12,590 bases of DNA from a bacterium. Lineage in GTDB: Bacteria; Patescibacteriota; Minisyncoccia; Moranbacterales; DUUL01. The notes under the pieces are model-generated. The model was not told the DNA's origin, did no database searches, and saw only the letters and a list, made by a program, of their open reading frames with translations. Below, piece after piece: positions 6,962 through 12,538 of the stretch (the first letter of the stretch is position 1; each line of letters starts with the position of its first letter). The DNA lies in contig DAOUPS010000015.1 of assembly GCA_030626045.1 (NCBI GenBank), forward strand, positions 1 to 12,590, given 5' to 3'. The position numbers and the translations under genes were made by a program.

Positions 6962-9538
6962 ATGGAAAATCCGATTCAAAGAGCACGGACGAGAAACTAT
7001 TTTGAGAATGATCCTGTGGATGAAAAAGATAGGAAGTCGAATAAGAAACGTGGACAAAAGAAAGATCAGGGGCATGAACAAAAAAAAGAACTGGAAAATC
7101 CACATATGGATATACGAAAAAGGTCTCCCTCGCAATCGGGTGACGGCCAGATTGAAATAAAAAAGGAGGGCAAGCCCGAAAAAAGTGTTCAAAAGAGCTC
7201 TTTAGCGGAAAATCCGTTTCAAAGAGCGCGAACGAGAAACTATTTTGAGAATAATCCGCTGGATATACAAAAACAGTCTTCCTCGCAGACAAAGGACAGC
7301 CGCGTTGAAATAAAGAAATCGGATATGCCCGAGAAAAGTGTTAAGAATGGCTCTCTGTCAGAGGATGAAAAAATAATGAAATTACGACGCACTCGCAATG
7401 CTGTGATCTTTGGATCAGCCGGGATCGCATTACTTTTTTTAGTGGTAATTGGATTTCTGGGAATTGAGTTTTATGACACATATTTGAAAAAAATTGCCAC
7501 CGAAAAAGTTGTCAAAGGCGAAGTTAATGTTGTTTTGAAGATAAATACAGACGTTGATTTTGAACAATATCAATTGTTGGACGAACACTTGAAGAAATTT
7601 CCGGGGTATGAACTTCTTGAAAAGGAACTTGATGAAACAGGAAAAGGGAAGTCCCCATCCCAATTTATTCAAGATAAACTAAAAGAGAATAATCTGAACT
7701 TTCAGAATGATATTCGTCCCGTGCTGGGACAAGATCTTTATGTGCTGATTCCAAATCTTGAATCTCTGGAGAAGAATCTCTGGCACAGAATGGCGTTTTT
7801 GAAAGACAACACAAATGCTCTGCTCAACAGGCAAGCCGAAGAACATCGAATTCAAAAAGGCTTTCTTGCCCAATCGGAGATCTCACAAAGCAAAGACGAA
7901 AGCAAAGTTTTAGGTACGACAACCGATTATTATGCCATGAATAAAGATGTTCCTAAAATGGAACCACTCGATTTTATTATTGCTTCGCAGATAAAAGATC
8001 TTAAGGAAGCCAAAAGAGTTCTTAATAAGATCAAGTTGGACAAGAGCACATATAAAGTAAAAGAAACTAAACTTAAAGGGTATATATACTATCAGATCGA
8101 AAATTTGAAATGTAAAAGCGACAAAACGGTGCCGTTTGATGTTAACACAACATACCACGCGCTTATTGGTAGAAATTGGGTGATGAGCACAAATGAGAAT
8201 GATCTGAAAGAAATGATCCGGCAGAGAAAAAAGGACCACGTTTTGACCATGCTCAAGGGGCCATTCATCAAAAAAACACAGGAAATGATGGTACTGGAAA
8301 ACAGTTGCGAGTTCAAAAACGTGATGGACGAAATCGCGCCGCAAAAAGAGAAAGGAATAATATTAGGTTATTTTAAAGTAAATTTCAAAAAGTTCTTTGA
8401 TATTCCACAGGGACACGAAGAAAGTTACGGTTACTCACCGACAAAGTATTTTAAATATCCGGAAAAATTTGTTTTCGGTTTTCTCTTTAAGGTAGAACAA
8501 AGCGGTATTGCATTGCGAAGCGTGTCTAATCAGGTATCATTGAAAAACGCGGCAAAAGCGCCGTACACACAGGGACTAGTTGAGAAAATTCCAACAATGG
8601 TCGACGGGCGTTTTACAGACGTGTATTTTGAAAATGAAAATGTAAAAGACCTTTATTATAATTTCAAAGAGAATAATTTAACCAAAGAAGGGCTTGATGA
8701 GTGGAACAAAATTAGAAAAGAAGTTGATGATGAAGTAGGAATTGATTTTGAAAGAGATATAATCGACCAGCTTAACGGAAATGTTGCTGCCGCGCTTTTT
8801 GCGAAAAGAGAGCTTGAACCGGAAGGCGCGATCATCGCGGAAATTGAAAATAAAGAAAGAATTGTGGAATCGGCGCGGAAAATGATCGAAATGGTTAAAA
8901 CAGCGTATATCGGCATGTTATCAATTGGCAGCGGCAGTTCTCTCTATATGCCTCAACAGCAAGAGAACATTGGTGACTATTCAATAAATTCGTACTATCC
9001 GGGTACGAGTGAAGATCAGGAGCAAATGAATGCTCTTATAGAAACCATCAGAAATTCACAATTAACTGAAACGCAAACAGAGCAGGGAACAATATATTCA
9101 TATAAATTGCCGGAAACGTCATTCTCTTTTGATTTTGGATTTTCGGGCAATATTTTAATACTCGGCTCCCATTTTGCGGCAACCAAAGAAATAATGGGTG
9201 AACTGGCAAACGGTTCTGTTCCGAAACTTGCTGATGACGAAAATTACAGAACAGTATCATCGTATATTTTTCCCGAAGGGTATTCAAAGTTATTTGTAAA
9301 TACATTTGGGGTATGGAACATGTTTGAGTATTATTTCAACCAATTTGGCTTGTTTGATCAACAGGAAGACAAAGATATGTTTTTCGCAATTGGGGCGATT
9401 GTTCGGACAATTAATCTAATTGGGAGTGTGAACGCGACATCACAAGACGAACAAAGCGCGAAATCATCCGTTTACTTCAATATCAAAGAGCTTCCCAAAG
9501 AAGTGAAAGATCGCGCTGAATGTTTGCTGGAAGAATAG
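6962..9538 (+). CDS. DUF3352-like membrane-anchored protein with duplicated N-terminal motif
   Basis: An 858-residue protein, last gene of the operon. The first 146 residues are hydrophilic and presumably cytoplasmic, with an imperfect internal duplication: ENPIQRARTRNYFENDP at residue 2 recurs as ENPFQRARTRNYFENNP 81 residues later, and (M/L)DI-x-K...EIKK...PEKSV also occurs twice. One TM helix spans about 147-169. The extracytoplasmic part opens like DUF3352 (VNVVLKINTDVDFEQYQLLDE, KKFPGYELLEK, DIRPVLGQDLYVLIPN). That domain is widespread in CPR and cyanobacteria and has no known activity. No cysteine-rich or enzyme motif is evident. ATG 6962 lies 35 nt after the previous stop. The gene is followed by a strong hairpin at 9580-9615. 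Confidence 0.85.
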   Translation: MENPIQRARTRNYFENDPVDEKDRKSNKKRGQKKDQGHEQKKELENPHMDIRKRSPSQSGDGQIEIKKEGKPEKSVQKSSLAENPFQRARTRNYFENNPLDIQKQSSSQTKDSRVEIKKSDMPEKSVKNGSLSEDEKIMKLRRTRNAVIFGSAGIALLFLVVIGFLGIEFYDTYLKKIATEKVVKGEVNVVLKINTDVDFEQYQLLDEHLKKFPGYELLEKELDETGKGKSPSQFIQDKLKENNLNFQNDIRPVLGQDLYVLIPNLESLEKNLWHRMAFLKDNTNALLNRQAEEHRIQKGFLAQSEISQSKDESKVLGTTTDYYAMNKDVPKMEPLDFIIASQIKDLKEAKRVLNKIKLDKSTYKVKETKLKGYIYYQIENLKCKSDKTVPFDVNTTYHALIGRNWVMSTNENDLKEMIRQRKKDHVLTMLKGPFIKKTQEMMVLENSCEFKNVMDEIAPQKEKGIILGYFKVNFKKFFDIPQGHEESYGYSPTKYFKYPEKFVFGFLFKVEQSGIALRSVSNQVSLKNAAKAPYTQGLVEKIPTMVDGRFTDVYFENENVKDLYYNFKENNLTKEGLDEWNKIRKEVDDEVGIDFERDIIDQLNGNVAAALFAKRELEPEGAIIAEIENKERIVESARKMIEMVKTAYIGMLSIGSGSSLYMPQQQENIGDYSINSYYPGTSEDQEQMNALIETIRNSQLTETQTEQGTIYSYKLPETSFSFDFGFSGNILILGSHFAATKEIMGELANGSVPKLADDENYRTVSSYIFPEGYSKLFVNTFGVWNMFEYYFNQFGLFDQQEDKDMFFAIGAIVRTINLIGSVNATSQDEQSAKSSVYFNIKELPKEVKDRAECLLEE
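6965..7264 (+). repeat. Internal duplication in the DUF3352 gene
   Basis: The coding sequence beginning at 6965 recurs at 7208, an offset of 243 nt (81 codons). The best conserved block is about 57 nt encoding ENP(I/F)QRARTRNYFEN(D/N)P(V/L)D. The second repeat lacks a Lys/Gln-rich stretch present after the first. Confidence 0.85.
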
Positions 9539-9579
9539 TATTAAGTTCAGCACAGAGTGACCAGTATTTCTTATAAAAG

Positions 9580-9615
9580 ATTAATGCGATTTTTCTGTTG
9601 AAAAATCGCATTAAT
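9580..9615. terminator. Perfect 16-bp hairpin between convergent units
   Basis: ATTAATGCGATTTTTC (9580-9595), loop TGTT (9596-9599), then the exact reverse complement (9600-9615). It lies 42 nt after the operon's last stop codon and at the end of a candidate minus-strand transcript. No classical U-run follows on the plus strand; on the minus strand CTTTTATAA follows. The position suits a bidirectional terminator or 3'-end stabiliser. Confidence 0.7.
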
Positions 9616-9687
9616 GTGCTTCGTGCATTGTCGCAAACCTCTTTTTTGTATAGGACGGCTGCCTTGCGAACGTTTAACGCTCATATA

Positions 9688-9765
9688 CTAAAGCGTATTT
9701 TGTTCAGCGACCATCCTAGTCGTTGTCTCCGCGTTTGATGCCAACATTTCAATCACACTTGCCAT
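9688..9765 (-). CDS. Candidate 25-residue small protein, unit A
   Basis: A minus-strand reading frame of 25 codons begins at ATG 9765 (MASVIEMLASNAETTTRM...) and ends at TAG 9690-9688. A textbook Shine-Dalgarno (GGAAAGGAG, at about 9772-9780) sits 6 nt upstream. This stands out because most genes in the window have no such site. A promoter-like pair lies about 60 nt upstream, and a 16-bp hairpin ends the putative transcript. No family is recognised and no membrane segment is present. It could be a leader peptide or belong to a small RNA; coding is suggested but not shown. Confidence 0.4.
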   Translation of the reverse strand: MASVIEMLASNAETTTRMVAEQNTL

Positions 9766-9825
9766 TGAACTCTCCTTTCCTGGTTTAAGTTAACATGTTA
9801 TGACTTCTGACAATTCACTTGTTTG

Positions 9826-9854
9826 ATATTAACACGAGATGCAATAATGCGCAA
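9826..9854 (-). promoter_or_regulatory. Candidate minus-strand promoter, unit A
   Basis: Reading the minus strand, TTGCGC (9854-9849) is followed by a 17-nt spacer and TAATAT (9831-9826), preceded by TGT (an extended -10 feature). Transcription would start near 9819, about 40 nt before the Shine-Dalgarno of the 25-residue ORF. Confidence 0.4.
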
Positions 9855-9869
9855 TAAAAATGTAAAATG

Positions 9870-9949
9870 CAAATCTCAAAATGACACTGTAAAATGTAAA
9901 ATTTCCAATAAAATTATTTTAAAATTTTGATTTGTCATTTTGAGATTTG
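9870..9949. repeat. AT-rich element with perfect 17-bp inverted repeats
   Basis: CAAATCTCAAAATGACA (9870-9886) and its exact reverse complement (9933-9949) flank a 46-nt core that is almost entirely A and T. Within the core, AAAATTT and AAATTTT form a nested pairing. It encodes nothing visible. The layout resembles a miniature inverted-repeat element or a long cruciform. Similar AT-rich words recur at 12409-12459. Confidence 0.7.
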
Positions 9950-9986
9950 ACTTTTGATTTTTGAATTATGTTTAAATCAGTAGCCG

Positions 9987-10035
9987 CTCTTGTGAGTTCA
10001 ATGGCTCTTGTCTTGAACCATTTTAGCAATCCCAT
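9987..10035 (+). repeat. Structured dispersed repeat, copy 1
   Basis: About 46 alignable bases are shared with 11361-11406, with six transitions and one 3-nt insertion. The copy folds as CTC/GAG (9987-9989 with 9994-9996) and, alternatively, GTTCAA (9996-10001) with TTGAAC (10013-10018), enclosing GGC/GTC after a bulged T. ATTTTA follows the stem. The bounded structure and its recurrence suggest an RNA element or terminator-like module. Confidence 0.7.
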
Positions 10036-10065
10036 GTTTATTAATAAACATTTCTTAAAAAAATC

Positions 10066-10101
10066 AGCACGCTTCCCTTATCGAGAAAAGCGTGCTTTTT
10101 T
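10066..10101. terminator. Bidirectional factor-independent terminator
   Basis: AGCACGCTT (10066-10074) pairs with AAGCGTGCT (10088-10096) and runs into six T residues on the plus strand. On the minus strand the same stem is followed by GATTTTTTT. This is the clearest intrinsic terminator in the window and would end the minus-strand unit described at 10160-10449. Confidence 0.85.
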
Positions 10102-10159
10102 AGGTTAGTTTTTCGTTAAAGGAACAATACGAGAAATGGGTGTCGGTTTCCGTCAGATA

Positions 10160-10261
10160 TTATTCTTGACCAGTACATCTATGTGTGGTGTCTGCCGGAA
10201 AACGAAGTCTGTCGGTGCCATGACGGTCTTCGTATTTGTGGCTCAGTCGAGTCTTTTTCAT
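10160..10261 (-). CDS. Candidate 33-residue small protein, unit B, third ORF
   Basis: ATG 10261 to TAA 10162-10160 on the minus strand gives 33 residues starting MKKTRLSHKYEDRHG and ending HRCTGQE, polar and basic. Its ATG overlaps the stop of the preceding ORF in an ATGA junction typical of coupled translation, with a purine-rich GAGAGG upstream. An imperfect hairpin (10202-10233) lies inside. No family recognised; it may instead be part of a structured RNA. Confidence 0.3.
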   Translation of the reverse strand: MKKTRLSHKYEDRHGTDRLRFPADTTHRCTGQE

Positions 10262-10323
10262 CTTTTTTGCCTCTCTTTTCTTTTTGTACGGAACAGCCGT
10301 ACGGCTGTTCCGGTCGATTTCAT
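10258..10323 (-). CDS. Candidate 21-residue small protein, unit B, second ORF
   Basis: ATG 10323 to TGA 10260-10258 on the minus strand encodes a very basic 21-residue peptide (MKSTGTAVRLFRTKRKERQK...). Its start overlaps the previous stop (TGATG). The coding stretch contains a perfect 24-bp palindrome at 10289-10312, which argues that at least part of this region is selected as structure or as a binding site. Coding status is uncertain. Confidence 0.3.
   Translation of the reverse strand: MKSTGTAVRLFRTKRKERQKR
10289..10312. repeat. Perfect 24-bp palindrome
   Basis: Each half is CGGAACAGCCGT (10289-10300) followed by its reverse complement (10301-10312), with no spacer and a GC content well above the surroundings. 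No U-run follows on either strand, so it is not an ordinary terminator. It could be a dimeric protein binding site or a stem of about 10 bp in the minus-strand transcript. Confidence 0.85.
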
Positions 10324-10364
10324 CAAGGCAGCTTCAGTGTCGGGTTAACCAACAAACCGCGCAA
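10323..10364 (-). CDS. Candidate 13-residue leader peptide, unit B, first ORF
   Basis: On the minus strand AAGGAGGTGAT (within 10369-10379) is a near-perfect complement of the 16S rRNA 3' end. Eight nt after AGGAGG comes TTG 10364, opening 13 codons (MRGLLVNPTLKLP if TTG is read as Met) to TGA 10325-10323. The strength of this site is unmatched elsewhere in the window. A GTG inside the ribosome-binding site would add three residues. Likely a leader peptide if it is translated at all. Confidence 0.4.
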   Translation of the reverse strand: MRGLLVNPTLKLP

Positions 10365-10420
10365 ATCAATCACCTCCTTTCTTCTCTTGTCAAAAGTTAA
10401 TAATCAATTTTTCTTCTTTC

Positions 10421-10449
10421 ATTATAGCGTAAAAAATCACAGCATACAA
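10421..10449 (-). promoter_or_regulatory. Minus-strand promoter of unit B
   Basis: On the minus strand TTGTAT (10449-10444), a 17-nt spacer and a consensus TATAAT (10426-10421). Transcription would start near 10414, about 40 nt before the strong ribosome-binding site. Its -35 lies 4 nt from the -35 of the uppP promoter on the other strand, so the two are back to back. Confidence 0.6.
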
Positions 10450-10453
10450 ACAA

Positions 10454-10481
10454 TTGAATAATTTCATGTTAATGCTACAAT
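10454..10481 (+). promoter_or_regulatory. Extended -10 promoter of uppP
   Basis: TTGAAT (10454-10459), a 16-nt spacer, then TACAAT (10476-10481) preceded by TGC, an extended -10. The start point would be about 10488, giving a leader of about 32 nt to ATG 10520. No Shine-Dalgarno is visible. Confidence 0.6.
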
Positions 10482-10519
10482 TGTTGTGGTGTATAAGTAT
10501 TTTAAGTCAATAACTTTAC

Positions 10520-11320
10520 ATGGATATTCTTCAAGCGATAATATTGGGAATTATTCAAGGTTTCACGGAATTCCTGCCTATTTCTTCCTCGGCCCATCTG
10601 GTTTTAACGCCATGGCTGTTTGGCTGGGAAGATCCCGGCTTAGCCTTCAATGTGGCGTTGCATATCGGAACGCTCATCGCAACAGTCGTCTTTTTTAGAA
10701 AAGATTGGGTAACGATCACAACAAGGGCATATCAGGCTGTCTCAAATTGGAAAGAACGTGGCACAAATGACGCGCTGTTGTTATTTATTATTGCCGCAAC
10801 GGTTCCAGGTGTGGCCGCCGGATATTTTTTGAACGGTCTGGCCGAAACGTTATTTCGAAATCCGGTTTTAATAGCTGTGATGCTGGCTGTGTTCGGCGCA
10901 CTGCTATTTTGGTCCGACCAGAAAGCCAAACAGTCGAAATCAATTAAGGACATATCTTTCACTGATTCTTTGTATGTTGGCCTGGCTCAGGCACTAGCGA
11001 TCATTCCGGGTGTTTCACGCTCCGGCGTGACAATTACTGCCGGTTTACTGAGAGGGCTTGATCGAACGAGCGCCGCCAGATTTTCTTTTCTTTTGTCGGC
11101 TCCGGTGATCTTTGGAGCCGCCATATATGAATCAAGGATGTTATTTTCCCAAAGCTTCGGACTGGCAGAAGTTGTCGGAATCATTGCTTCAGCGATCAGC
11201 GGTTTTATAGCTATAAAATGGCTGCTCTATTTTGTTGAAAAAGCAAATTATCAAGTGTTCTTTTGGTATCGACTGGTTCTCGCAATATTTATTATCGGAA
11301 TGGTTATTTTTTATCAATAA
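10520..11320 (+). CDS. uppP: Undecaprenyl-diphosphatase (BacA/UppP)
   Basis: A 266-residue integral membrane enzyme that dephosphorylates undecaprenyl diphosphate so that the lipid carrier can be reused for peptidoglycan and surface polysaccharide synthesis. The first signature is QGFTEFLPISSSAHL at 13-27 (E17, the S22-S24 cluster and H26). The second is PGVSRSGVTITAGLLRG from 163, with R167 and S168 as the conserved active-site residues, then SAARFSFLLSAPVIFGA. Hydrophobic segments fill the rest, and the length is normal for the family (about 265-275). The gene stands alone behind its own extended -10 promoter and faces away from minus-strand unit B. It gives some bacteria bacitracin resistance. 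Nothing about it looks degraded. Confidence 0.97.
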   Translation: MDILQAIILGIIQGFTEFLPISSSAHLVLTPWLFGWEDPGLAFNVALHIGTLIATVVFFRKDWVTITTRAYQAVSNWKERGTNDALLLFIIAATVPGVAAGYFLNGLAETLFRNPVLIAVMLAVFGALLFWSDQKAKQSKSIKDISFTDSLYVGLAQALAIIPGVSRSGVTITAGLLRGLDRTSAARFSFLLSAPVIFGAAIYESRMLFSQSFGLAEVVGIIASAISGFIAIKWLLYFVEKANYQVFFWYRLVLAIFIIGMVIFYQ

Positions 11321-11360
11321 AGGGATTGTTTCCTAAAAAAGAAATTGTTTCAAAGCTAGT

Positions 11361-11406
11361 CCCTCGCGGGTTCAATGGCTCCTGCCTTGAACCATTTTAA
11401 TCCCAT
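11361..11406 (+). repeat. Structured dispersed repeat, copy 2
   Basis: Partner of 9987-10035. GGTTCAA (11369-11375) pairs with TTGAACC (11387-11393), enclosing a bulged T and GGC/GCC around TCCT; an alternative small stem pairs CCC (11361-11363) with GGG (11368-11370). ATTTTAAT follows the stem. The copy ends 5 nt before ATG 11412, so it may terminate the uppP message or control the start of the next gene. Confidence 0.7.
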
Positions 11407-11411
11407 AGAAC

Positions 11412-12365
11412 ATGAACAGGCAAAAACGGCTGAGAGCATTGGTCTTATTCTCGGGAGGGCTTGATTCCATGCTGGCAGCTGAAATTCTCAAAGCGCAAAA
11501 TTTTGATGTTACGGGACTGATATTTACCAGTTATTTTTTTGACGCGTCAAAAGCGATAGAATCAGCTGAGGAAATTGGCCTAAAGCTTATCCGAAAAGAT
11601 ATTTCCGAAGAACATCTTAAGATAGTTAAGTATCCGAAGCATGGTTATGGAAAAGGCATAAATCCATGCATTGATTGCCACAAACTTATGCTTTCGGAAG
11701 CAAAGAAAGTATTTATCAGTGGCCAGTACGATGTTCTGATGACGGGGGAAGTTCTAAACCAAAGACCTTTTTCACAGAGCAAAAGCCTTTTTCAGAAAAT
11801 TGAAAAAGATCTGGAGCTTGAGAAAAGGGTATTGCGGCCGCTCTCAGCCGGTGTGCTTCCCAAAACAATGTATGAAGAGAATGGGATAGTTCAGCGGCAC
11901 TCGCTTTACAAAATAAGCAATAAGAGCAGAAAAAAACAAATTGAACTTGCAAAAAAATTCGGTATTGAAAAATATCCCACGCCTTCCGGCGGATGTGTTT
12001 TGGCTGAACCGCTCTATGCTGAAAAAGTTCGCCATTTGTTTCATTTTAACAAAAAACCAACACGGTTGGATTTTCAATTACTGAAGATAGGCAGGCATTT
12101 TTGGTTCGAAGAAAAGAAAACGGTGTACGCCCACATTATTTTAGGAAAGAATGAAAAAGAAAATAAATTTATTGTTCTTTCGAAAAGAGATTCGGAGATC
12201 ATAGTTCAAAGAAGAGACGAGAAAGGACCGACCGCACTTCTCATATTTAGGCGGGCAGGGAAAAAGGAAAAAGGAAGCGTGATTAATGAGGCTAGAAAAC
12301 TTATTTGGCGATATTCCGGTCAGAAGCCGGTATCGTACGGGGAGTTGAAATATGTAGAACGATAG
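11412..12365 (+). CDS. PP-loop tRNA thiolation enzyme (ThiI/MnmA-like)
   Basis: A 317-residue protein with an N-terminal PP-loop ATPase domain: LFSGGLDSMLAAEIL from residue 12, with SGGLDS as the adenylation P-loop. NPCIDCHK holds C86 and C89; TGEVLNQRPFSQ follows; and PSGGCVLAEPL supplies C195. C-x2-C plus a third Cys is the pattern used for a persulfide or a [4Fe-4S] cluster in several tRNA thiolases, so sulfur insertion into tRNA is the likely role. The C-terminal part (about 260-305, ending GPTALLIFRRAGKKEKGSVINEARKLIWRYSG) resembles the small NFACT-R-like domain fused to some ThiI-like proteins. No THUMP domain is present, unlike canonical ThiI. The exact nucleoside (s4U8 or s2U34) cannot be decided. 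No Shine-Dalgarno precedes ATG 11412. Confidence 0.8.
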   Translation: MNRQKRLRALVLFSGGLDSMLAAEILKAQNFDVTGLIFTSYFFDASKAIESAEEIGLKLIRKDISEEHLKIVKYPKHGYGKGINPCIDCHKLMLSEAKKVFISGQYDVLMTGEVLNQRPFSQSKSLFQKIEKDLELEKRVLRPLSAGVLPKTMYEENGIVQRHSLYKISNKSRKKQIELAKKFGIEKYPTPSGGCVLAEPLYAEKVRHLFHFNKKPTRLDFQLLKIGRHFWFEEKKTVYAHIILGKNEKENKFIVLSKRDSEIIVQRRDEKGPTALLIFRRAGKKEKGSVINEARKLIWRYSGQKPVSYGELKYVER

Positions 12366-12408
12366 TTCATAACGAATGCAGTATAATGATCAATAACCAG
12401 CACAGCTA

Positions 12409-12459
12409 AATTTGAAATTTACAATTTGAAATGAATTTTTAATGACCAATTTACAATTT
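12409..12459. repeat. AT-rich short direct repeats
   Basis: AATTTGAAAT occurs at 12409-12418 and 12423-12432; ATTTACAATTT occurs at 12417-12427 and 12449-12459. The style matches the AT-rich element at 9870-9949 and looks like degenerate intergenic repeat DNA. Confidence 0.6.
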
Positions 12460-12484
12460 CCTACGCCAGTACAAGTCAAATTTA

Positions 12485-12517
12485 AAAAATCCCTTATTAA
12501 AACAGTAATGGATTTTT
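12485..12517 (+). terminator. Terminator-like hairpin after the PP-loop gene
   Basis: AAAAATCC (12485-12492) pairs with GGATTTTT (12510-12517). Inside, TTATT pairs with AGTAA across a C/T mismatch, leaving a 5-nt loop. The stem ends in five T residues, about 120 nt downstream of the stop. Mostly A-T pairs, so moderate strength. Confidence 0.5.
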
Positions 12518-12538
12518 AAGTAATTTGGTTCATTCTTG

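Larger units (their letters stand above)
9539..10519. other. 980-nt region without a conventional gene
   Basis: This region separates the end of the operon from uppP. It contains no ORF resembling a known family on either strand. Listed separately are its contents: a 16-bp hairpin, minus-strand unit A, an AT-rich inverted-repeat element, one copy of a structured repeat, a bidirectional terminator, and minus-strand unit B with a 24-bp palindrome. The stretch about 10110-10350 is more GC-rich than the flanking intergenic DNA, which is typical of structured RNA or coding DNA. Confidence 0.8.

Noticed and set aside
9571..9684. 37-codon minus-strand frame following the 25-residue ORF
   Set aside because: It has no Shine-Dalgarno of its own and its last third is the 16-bp hairpin, so it is probably not coding.
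10001..10108. 35-codon plus-strand frame starting in repeat copy 1
   Set aside because: It has no ribosome-binding site and reads through the whole intrinsic terminator at 10066-10101, so translation is unlikely.
10136..10461. Plus-strand frames of 70 and 92 codons upstream of uppP
   Set aside because: They run antisense through a palindrome and both promoters, have no ribosome-binding site, and read as Phe/Ser-rich shadow of purine-rich minus-strand sequence.
11361..11395. GGGTTCAAT resembling a tRNA T-arm
   Set aside because: The flanking bases do not form the 5-bp T stem and there is no acceptor, D or anticodon arm in the space available; the same word in copy 1 also lacks them.
12382..12387. 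TATAAT after the PP-loop gene
   Set aside because: No acceptable -35 element and no gene downstream within the window.
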